A DNA stretch of 15,541 bases. Source: an uncultured Pseudomonadota bacterium (lineage in GTDB: Bacteria > Pseudomonadota > Gammaproteobacteria > Methylococcales > Methylomonadaceae). The position numbers were made by a program, and so were the translations under genes. This document shows positions 6,984 to 11,872 of this stretch, piece after piece (the first letter of the stretch is position 1; every line of letters starts with the position of its first letter). Below the pieces are notes generated by a model. The model had not been told where the DNA came from and ran no database searches. It saw only the letters and a list, made by a program, of their open reading frames with translations. Location of the stretch: contig CAIVBX010000006.1 of NCBI GenBank assembly GCA_903904275.1, positions 1 through 15,541 on the forward strand. The letters are read 5' to 3'.

Positions 6984-7079
6984 ACTTCCGTTATTTTTGT
7001 CAGGCAAAACAAGCTTTCCCGTTTGTCCACAAGCATTTAAGAATAGCGAAACGACAATAATAAAAATGATTTTTTTCAT
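6969..7079 (-). CDS. lptM: Small LptM/YifL-like lipoprotein (36 residues)
   Basis: A 36-residue frame begins at ATG 7079, which overlaps the rnr stop codon in an ATGA junction, and ends at TAA 6969. It encodes MKKIIFIIVVSLFLNAC followed by GQTGKLVLPDKNN. This is a short signal peptide with lipobox LNAC (Cys17), then the GQ-x-G-x-L-x-LP-D motif typical of the LptM/YifL family, commonly seen as CGQKGPLYLPD. LptM stabilises and matures the LptD/LptE lipopolysaccharide translocon in the outer membrane of enterobacteria. Here the residues after G are K-L-V instead of P-L-Y, so the family call is likely but not certain. Translation is probably coupled to rnr, since no Shine-Dalgarno sequence is visible. 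In E. coli the homologue lies next to lysA/dapF, so this position after rnr is unusual. The end overlaps the convergent ATPase gene by 15 bp. Confidence 0.68.
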   Translation of the reverse strand: MKKIIFIIVVSLFLNACGQTGKLVLPDKNNGSSLNQ

Positions 7080-9445
7080 GATTCAGAAAGTGTTTTTTTA
7101 GGTTTATTGGTTCTTTTACGACGTTTTTTCTTTGTTGGTGCAGGTTTATCTGCCTCTTTTATGAATGCAGGTTTTTTCGTTGATTTCTTAACAGGAGGTT
7201 TGGCGGTTTTCGATTCGCCTTTTTGAGGCGCAGGACGTGGCGAATTGCCTGATTTTCTAGTCACACCGACTAGCGCAAAATCCATTTTCTTTTCATCTAA
7301 ATCTACTCTCGCTACTTTCACTTTTACCGTATCGCCTAAACGATAACGCATTTTGCTGTGTTCGCCTTTGAGTTGATGGCTAAGGGGGTCAAAATGGAAA
7401 TAATCTTGCCCTAAACTGCTGATGTGTACCAAGCCTTCGACATAAATGTCATTTAATTCCACAAAAAAACCAAATGATGTCACAGCAGAAATAACGCCTG
7501 CGAACTCTTCGCCAATTTTGTCCATCATGTATTCGCATTTGAGCCAACTCGTGACATCGCGTGTGGCATCATCAGCGCGGCGTTCATTTGCCGAGCAATG
7601 TTCGCCTAAAATCACCATATCAGGAATGCCGTAAGCAAAACTGTCGGCTTTTTTGCCTTGTAAAACATGACGAATCGCACGATGTACCAACAAATCGGGA
7701 TAACGACGAATTGGAGATGTGAAATGCGCGTAAGCCTCTAATGCTAAACCGAAATGCCCTTTTTGCTCTGCGCTGTAAACCGCTTGTGACATGGAACGAA
7801 GCAAAACCGTTTGAATCAAATGCGCGTCAGGACGGTCTTTAATGCTTTCGATTAAATTCATGAAATCGACAGGCGTTGGTTTTTCTTCGCCCGTTAAACG
7901 CAAACCCATTTCGCCTAAAAATGTTCGCAAATTACCGAGTTTTTCTTCGCTAGGTGATTCATGAACGCGCAACAATTTAGGCATTTTTTTGCCCGTCAAA
8001 AACTTCGCTGCACAAGCGTTTGCTGAAATCATAAATTCTTCAATTAACTTGTGCGCGTCATTACGAATGACAGGAATAATTTTGTTAATTTTGCGATTTT
8101 CACCAAACACAATTTTGGTTTCTTGAGTGTCAAAATCCATTGCACCGCGTTTTTCACGCGCTGTTCGCATGGCTTGATAAAGTGCGTAAAGCTCTTGCAA
8201 ATCAGGCAGCAATTTTGTGTGTTTTTTGATTAAGGTTTTATCGCCATCAACAAGTATTTTCGCTACGTCGTTGTACGTTAAACGCGCGTGCGATTGCATG
8301 ATGGCATCGTAAAACTTGGAGCGAGTAATTTCGCCGTCAGCGTCTATGACCATTTCGCAAACCATGCACAAACGGTCGACGTGCGGATTGAGTGAACATA
8401 AACCGTTCGACAAAATTTCGGGCAACATGGGAATCACTTGTTCGGGAAAATAAACCGACGTACTGCGTTTATGGGCTTCATTATCGAGTTCACTATCGAT
8501 TGTGACGTAATGTGACACGTCAGCAATGGCGACAAGTAACTTCCAACCTTTCGCGGTTTTTTTGCAATATACCGCGTCATCAAAATCTCGCGCATCTTCG
8601 CCATCAATTGTCACTAAAGGCGTGGCGCGTAAATCTACACGACCTTCTTTTGCTGATTCAGGAACGTCGGCGGTTAATGGTGCGATTTCTTTTAATAATT
8701 CATCTGACCAAATATTGGGCAATTCATGAGTACGAATTGCCATCTCGATTTCCATTCCAGGTGCGAGATGGTCACCTAAAATTTCGCTAATTTCGCCAAT
8801 CGGTTGATGCAATTTTGTCGGTTGTTGAGTGATTTTCGCGACAACGATTTGTCCTTGTTTTGCGTCGCCTTCTTTGCCTTTTTCAATCAGAATCGTTTGG
8901 GAAATGTTGAGATTGTCAGGAATAACGTAAGTAAAACCGTCTTCGCTGTACATTCGTCCGACAATTTGATGCGTATTACGTTCTAAAACTTCAACGATTG
9001 CGCCTTCGCGGCGACCTTTTCTATCCACGCCAACAACGCGAACCATTGCGCGGTCATTGTGTAAAAGCAAATTCATTTCGCGTGGCGATAAATACAAATC
9101 CGCGCTGCCATCATCAGGACGTACAAAACCAAAACCATCCACATGTCCCATCACGCGCCCAACGATTAAATCTTTGTTATTCACCAAACAATAACGACTG
9201 CCGCGATTGAATAATAATTGTCCGTCACGTTCCATTGCGCGTAATCGACGGCGCAGAGCTTCCATGCGTTCTTCGTCTTCAATGGCAAACGATGAGGCAA
9301 TTTCAAAACGCCCTAACGGTTTTCCAACTTGCTCAAGCAGTTCTGAAATCAATTCACGGCTAGGAATGGGATTTTCGTATTTTTCGGCTTCACGTTGCGC
9401 GAAAGGGTCGTTTTTTTCAGTGAAATCGGTAGGTTTTTTAGGCAT
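7076..9445 (-). CDS. rnr: Ribonuclease R (3'-5' exoribonuclease)
   Basis: This 789-residue enzyme, close to the E. coli length of about 813, degrades structured RNA from the 3' end. Domains in order: an N-terminal helix-turn-helix around 27-88 (ELISELLEQVGKPLGRFEIA onward), cold-shock/OB domains at about 90-250 (GHVDGFGFVRPDDG), the RNB catalytic domain at about 260-595, an S1 domain at 643-727 and a Lys/Arg/Pro-rich tail at 730-789. Catalytic metal ligands are in TIDGEDARDFDDAV: Asp281, Asp287, Asp289 and Asp290. STSVYFPEQVIPMLPE near 328-343 and HFTSPIRRYPDLLVHR at 574-589 are further RNB signatures. ATG 9445 has no clear Shine-Dalgarno sequence in front. The gene is followed, with an ATGA overlap, by a small lipoprotein gene instead of rlmB as in E. 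coli. Confidence 0.97.
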   Translation of the reverse strand: MPKKPTDFTEKNDPFAQREAEKYENPIPSRELISELLEQVGKPLGRFEIASSFAIEDEERMEALRRRLRAMERDGQLLFNRGSRYCLVNNKDLIVGRVMGHVDGFGFVRPDDGSADLYLSPREMNLLLHNDRAMVRVVGVDRKGRREGAIVEVLERNTHQIVGRMYSEDGFTYVIPDNLNISQTILIEKGKEGDAKQGQIVVAKITQQPTKLHQPIGEISEILGDHLAPGMEIEMAIRTHELPNIWSDELLKEIAPLTADVPESAKEGRVDLRATPLVTIDGEDARDFDDAVYCKKTAKGWKLLVAIADVSHYVTIDSELDNEAHKRSTSVYFPEQVIPMLPEILSNGLCSLNPHVDRLCMVCEMVIDADGEITRSKFYDAIMQSHARLTYNDVAKILVDGDKTLIKKHTKLLPDLQELYALYQAMRTAREKRGAMDFDTQETKIVFGENRKINKIIPVIRNDAHKLIEEFMISANACAAKFLTGKKMPKLLRVHESPSEEKLGNLRTFLGEMGLRLTGEEKPTPVDFMNLIESIKDRPDAHLIQTVLLRSMSQAVYSAEQKGHFGLALEAYAHFTSPIRRYPDLLVHRAIRHVLQGKKADSFAYGIPDMVILGEHCSANERRADDATRDVTSWLKCEYMMDKIGEEFAGVISAVTSFGFFVELNDIYVEGLVHISSLGQDYFHFDPLSHQLKGEHSKMRYRLGDTVKVKVARVDLDEKKMDFALVGVTRKSGNSPRPAPQKGESKTAKPPVKKSTKKPAFIKEADKPAPTKKKRRKRTNKPKKTLSES

Positions 9446-9496
9446 TTATTTTTCAATCAATAAGGCGGTAATAATAGAGCTTAATCATACAGCGTT

Positions 9497-9527
9497 AAGG
9501 TTCAAGGTAAAAGGCGCAAGGTTCAAG
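9497..9527. repeat. Pair of 10-bp direct repeats between rnr and the tRNA promoter
   Basis: AAGGTTCAAG occurs at 9497-9506 and again at 9518-9527, exactly 21 bp apart, two helical turns. The pair ends 15 bp upstream of the -35 element of the tRNA-Leu promoter and also lies in the 5' region of rnr on the other strand. It could be a protein-binding site on one DNA face, or a chance or low-complexity repeat. Confidence 0.4.
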
Positions 9528-9542
9528 TGGCTTTTCTTGAAA

Positions 9543-9571
9543 TTGACAATGCAAAATATGACGCTTATAGT
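9543..9571 (+). promoter_or_regulatory. Strong sigma70 promoter of tRNA-Leu
   Basis: A perfect -35 TTGACA (9543-9548) and a -10 TATAGT (9566-9571, five of six matches) are separated by the optimal 17 bp. A GC-rich discriminator, GCGCC (9574-9578), follows. That is the type found at stable-RNA promoters under stringent control. Transcription would start near 9578, leaving only a few bases before the mature tRNA 5' end at 9584. Confidence 0.8.
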
Positions 9572-9583
9572 TTGCGCCGATTT

Positions 9584-9669
9584 GCCGAGGTGGTGGAATG
9601 GTAGACACGCTAGCTTCAGGTGCTAGTGGGCGTAAGCCCGTGAAAGTTCAAGTCTTTTTCTCGGTACTA
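9584..9669 (+). tRNA. tRNA-Leu (anticodon CAG), 3' end CTA instead of CCA
   Basis: The cloverleaf folds fully. The acceptor 5' strand GCCGAGG (9584-9590) pairs with TCTCGGT (9659-9665) with G-U at 1-72 and 7-66; the 1-72 wobble is also seen in E. coli leucine tRNAs. The three-pair D stem is GTG/CAC. The anticodon arm is CTAGC-TTCAGGT-GCTAG, giving anticodon CAG (reads CUG). The long class II variable arm GGGC-GTAA-GCCC is diagnostic of Leu/Ser/Tyr, and the T arm is GAAAG-TTCAAGT-CTTTT. The discriminator is A (9666), as leucyl-tRNA synthetase requires. The next three bases read CTA where a gene-encoded CCA would be, so the mature end probably needs trimming and CCA addition. Downstream at 9711-9729 is a weak hairpin (TTTGCA/TGCAAA) without a T-tract. 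Confidence 0.93.
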
Positions 9670-9779
9670 ATTAACTCAAAATTTTCATCATTATCTAATC
9701 CGCACAAATTTTTGCATAAGCCGTGCAAATGTAAAAACTTGTTAAATATTCAATCACAAAATCTGACTTCATCAACGGG

Positions 9780-9809
9780 TTGTTATGTCATAGGATCCTA
9801 GTCTATAAT
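9780..9809 (+). promoter_or_regulatory. Sigma70 promoter of rplM-rpsI
   Basis: TTGTTA (9780-9785) and a perfect -10 TATAAT (9804-9809) are separated by 18 bp. The start of transcription would be near 9816, giving a leader of about 80 bases before rplM. It is placed correctly for an independent ribosomal-protein operon. Confidence 0.7.
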
Positions 9810-9815
9810 GGCGGC

Positions 9816-9894
9816 ATAAGAGTCGGCTTTAGAAGCTGGTGATTTACTTGAATTTTCGCTCTAATTTGAGCATCTTTGATAAAAATAAATAACA
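9816..9894 (+). promoter_or_regulatory. Structured 5' leader of rplM-rpsI (candidate L13 autoregulation site)
   Basis: The predicted leader contains two hairpins. The first has stem TCGGCTT (9823-9829) and AAGCTGG (9833-9839) around a TAG loop, seven pairs including two wobbles. The second has GCTC (9858-9861) and GAGC (9868-9871) around a six-base loop. Before the ATG at 9895 there is only A-rich sequence and no Shine-Dalgarno sequence. L13 is known to repress its own mRNA in E. coli through the leader. A similar role here is an inference from position and structure. Confidence 0.45.
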
Positions 9895-10335
9895 ATGAAA
9901 ACATTTAGCGCAAAACCTGCAGAAGTAAAACGCGAATGGTATGTGGTTGATGCAGAAGGACAAACTTTAGGTCGCCTTGCATCTGAAATCGCATTACGCC
10001 TTCGTGGCAAACATAAACCTGAATATACTCCACATGTTGATACTGGAGATTACATTATCGTCGTTAATGCAGAAAAAATCGGTGTAACAGGCACAAAAGA
10101 AAAAAATAAACTTTATCAACACCACACTGGTTATGTTGGTAATTTGAAAACAACGACATTAGGTAAATTAAGAAAAACCTTTCCAGATCGTATTTTAACG
10201 ACTGCCGTGAAAGGTATGTTGCCAAACAACCCATTAGGTCGTGCAATGTTTAAAAAATTGAAAGTGTATGCTGGTACAGAACATGATCATCAAGCGCAAC
10301 AACCTAAAGTTTTAGAATTATTCGTAGGTAAATAA
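9895..10335 (+). CDS. rplM: Large ribosomal subunit protein L13 (uL13)
   Basis: This 146-residue protein is close to E. coli L13 (142). It shows MKTFSAKPAEVKREWYVVDA, then GQTLGRLASEIALRLRGKHK, YIIVVNAEKIGVTGTK, and the family signature around VKGMLPNNPLGRAMFKKLKVY (about residues 105-125). It binds 23S rRNA early in large-subunit assembly. It is the first gene of the classic rplM-rpsI pair. It starts after an A-rich leader without a Shine-Dalgarno sequence, which suggests dependence on leader structure or ribosomal protein S1. The stop is two bases before the rpsI start. Confidence 0.98.
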   Translation: MKTFSAKPAEVKREWYVVDAEGQTLGRLASEIALRLRGKHKPEYTPHVDTGDYIIVVNAEKIGVTGTKEKNKLYQHHTGYVGNLKTTTLGKLRKTFPDRILTTAVKGMLPNNPLGRAMFKKLKVYAGTEHDHQAQQPKVLELFVGK

Positions 10336-10337
10336 AC

Positions 10338-10730
10338 ATGGCTGCAACTCAATACTATGGTACAGGTCGTCGTAAAAGTGCGACTGCTCGCGTTTATGCA
10401 GTAGCAGGAACAGGCAAATTTACCGTTAACAACAAAGAATTAGACGTTTACTTCGGTCGTAAAACTGATCAAATGGTTTCAACACAACCACTTGAATTGC
10501 TTGAATTAGCAGGTAAGTTTGATGTCAATGTTTTCGTAAAAGGCAGCGGTCCTTCTGGTCAAGCGGGCGCAATTCGCCACGGTTTGACTCGCGCATTGAT
10601 GGTTTATGATGAAACATTGCGTCCTGAATTAAGAAAAGCAGGTTTTGTAACCCGCGATTCACGCGAAGTTGAACGTAAAAAAATCGGCTTACACAAAGCG
10701 AGAAAACGTCCTCAATACTCAAAACGTTAA
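10338..10730 (+). CDS. rpsI: Small ribosomal subunit protein S9 (uS9)
   Basis: This 130-residue protein is identical in length to E. coli S9. It opens with QYYGTGRRKSATARVY, contains GSGPSGQAGAIRHGLTRAL at about 69-87, and ends with the universally conserved basic tail KARKRPQYSKR, whose last residues reach toward tRNA in the ribosomal P site. AGGTAAATAAAC precedes the ATG, so the Shine-Dalgarno sequence overlaps the end of rplM. It is followed by a strong intrinsic terminator, so the operon has two genes only. Confidence 0.98.
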   Translation: MAATQYYGTGRRKSATARVYAVAGTGKFTVNNKELDVYFGRKTDQMVSTQPLELLELAGKFDVNVFVKGSGPSGQAGAIRHGLTRALMVYDETLRPELRKAGFVTRDSREVERKKIGLHKARKRPQYSKR

Positions 10731-10765
10731 TTCTCAGCCTTTGGTGTTTCGGCATCGTGGCACAC

Positions 10766-10796
10766 AAAAGGGCTGCATTTATGTGGCCCTTTTTTT
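10766..10796 (+). terminator. Rho-independent terminator of rplM-rpsI
   Basis: The arms AAAGGGCTGCAT (10767-10778) and ATGTGGCCCTTT (10781-10792) pair almost completely with two G-U wobbles. With the innermost pairs opened they leave a loop of about four bases. A run of seven T (10790-10796) follows and overlaps the end of the stem. It lies 36 bp after the rpsI stop and 31 bp before the next gene. Confidence 0.9.
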
Positions 10797-10826
10797 ATGG
10801 TTCATTTTTAAAAACAAGAGGTTTTT

Positions 10827-11555
10827 ATGGCAATTTCAATCGTTGTGCCTGTTCATAACGAAGCTGAAAATATCGATTCGTTATTAAACGAAATCACTGT
10901 CGCGCTTGTGAATTTTACAGATTCTGAAATTATTTATATCGATGATGGTAGCACCGACAACACATTAAATATGTTAGAAAAAGCACAACAAACCATTCCT
11001 AATTTGCGTGTTTTTCACCATGTTAAAAGTTGTGGACAAAGTGCTGCCATTTATACAGGCATTAAAGCTGCCAAATTCCCAATAATTGCAACGCTTGATG
11101 GTGATGGACAAAACAACCCTGCTGATATTTTGCATTTATATGCCAATTTACAAACACAACGTGACGAAAATCCAAAATTAGTGATGATTGCAGGCTGGCG
11201 AAATCAACGTCACGATTCAGAATGGCGATTATTGTCATCAAAAATTGCAAACAAAATTCGTTCTGCTTTGTTAGGCGATAACACGCCTGATACAGGTTGT
11301 GGCTTAAAAGTTTTTTTGCGTGACGCAGCATTAGAATTACCCTTTTTCGATCATTACCACCGATTTTTACCTGCGTTAATGCTGCGTGGCGGCTATCAAG
11401 TTATTTCCCTTGCTGTTTCACATCGTGCGAGAGAACGCGGGATTTCAAAATACGGCACGCTGGATCGTTTGTGGGTTGGTATAGTTGATATTATCGGTGT
11501 TATGTGGTTAAAAACACGGATGAAACGCACGGAGATAATTGAAATTGAACGTTAA
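10827..11555 (+). CDS. Glycosyltransferase family 2, polyprenyl-phosphate (dolichol-P-mannose synthase-like)
   Basis: This is a 242-residue soluble or membrane-associated GT-A enzyme that probably transfers a sugar from a nucleotide donor to undecaprenyl phosphate. It starts SIVVPVHNEAENIDSLL. IIYIDDGSTDNT at 35-46 binds the nucleotide, and DGDGQ at 91-95 carries the metal-binding DxD. DNTPDTGCGLKVF at 151-163 and HYHRFLPALMLRGGY at 176-190 are further family segments, followed by SHRARERGISKYG, where the acceptor-side residues of this family lie. It has no C-terminal membrane anchor, unlike ArnC/GtrB, and resembles the short DPM1 type. AGAGG lies five bases before ATG 10827. Its 3' end overlaps the next gene, a LAB_N membrane protein, by 17 bp, implying a joint role in lipid-linked sugar metabolism for envelope modification. 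The final sugar-transferring enzyme (GT39/ArnT type) is not adjacent. Confidence 0.9.
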   Translation: MAISIVVPVHNEAENIDSLLNEITVALVNFTDSEIIYIDDGSTDNTLNMLEKAQQTIPNLRVFHHVKSCGQSAAIYTGIKAAKFPIIATLDGDGQNNPADILHLYANLQTQRDENPKLVMIAGWRNQRHDSEWRLLSSKIANKIRSALLGDNTPDTGCGLKVFLRDAALELPFFDHYHRFLPALMLRGGYQVISLAVSHRARERGISKYGTLDRLWVGIVDIIGVMWLKTRMKRTEIIEIER

Positions 11556-11829
11556 TTTAAGTCAAGAAACGATTTGGTTGGGCATCGGTTTTTTGGGACA
11601 GGCCTTATTTTCAGCAAGATTTATTATTCAATGGCTTAAAAGTGAAAAAGCCAAAAAAAGTGTTTTTCCTGTCGCTTTTTGGTATTTCAGCATTGGTGGT
11701 GGCATAACACTATTAGCTTACGCAATCTATCGCCAAGACCCTGTTTTTATTTTAGGGCAAGCCAGCGGTTTATTTATTTATGCGCGGAATTTATATTTTG
11801 TGTTTAACGAAAAAAATACCGATGCGTGA
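11539..11829 (+). CDS. Small LAB_N-domain membrane protein (lipid-A-disaccharide synthase N-terminal domain)
   Basis: This 96-residue protein has three hydrophobic segments at about 12-34, 43-64 and 66-88. The segment FLGQALFSARFIIQWLKSEK followed by FPVAFWYFSIGGG, and GQASGLFIYARNLYFV near the end, are the recognised LAB_N pattern. That domain occurs alone or fused to LpxB, and its molecular role is unclear; stand-alone copies often sit next to polyprenyl-phosphate glycosyltransferases. The start is inferred as TTG 11539, four bases after GGAG (11531-11534). TTG 11545 is an alternative, and no ATG is available before the conserved region. The 17-bp overlap with the glycosyltransferase gene points to coupled translation. 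The stop codon lies inside the left end of a perfect inverted repeat. Confidence 0.85.
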   Translation: MKLNVNLSQETIWLGIGFLGQALFSARFIIQWLKSEKAKKSVFPVAFWYFSIGGGITLLAYAIYRQDPVFILGQASGLFIYARNLYFVFNEKNTDA

Positions 11830-11858
11830 ACGAATGAAATTTAACATTTCATTCGTTC
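11828..11858. terminator. Perfect 13-bp inverted repeat between convergent genes, probable bidirectional terminator
   Basis: GAACGAATGAAAT (11828-11840) and ATTTCATTCGTTC (11846-11858) are exact reverse complements around a TTAAC loop. The hairpin begins inside the stop codon of the LAB_N gene and ends 14 bp from the stop of the convergent chemoreceptor gene. There is no T-tract on either side, so intrinsic termination would be weak. It may instead mainly protect the mRNA 3' ends. Confidence 0.6.
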
Positions 11859-11872
11859 CACATTAAAGCAAT

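Noticed and set aside
6984..7040. Terminator for the importer operon after the ATPase
   Set aside because: Only short imperfect pairings, and the stretch is better explained as coding sequence of the small lipoprotein.
9207..9626. 139-residue plus-strand frame running into the tRNA
   Set aside because: It is the complement of the 5' end of rnr plus the intergenic region and the tRNA. Its composition is Ser/Arg-rich shadow sequence with no family resemblance.
9711..9729. Hairpin TTTGCA/TGCAAA as the tRNA-Leu terminator
   Set aside because: Six pairs only, AT-rich and not followed by a T-tract, so I mention it but do not call it.
9598..9801. 67-residue plus-strand frame starting inside the tRNA-Leu gene
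   Set aside because: Its start is within the mature tRNA and it covers the rplM promoter region; no coding signal.
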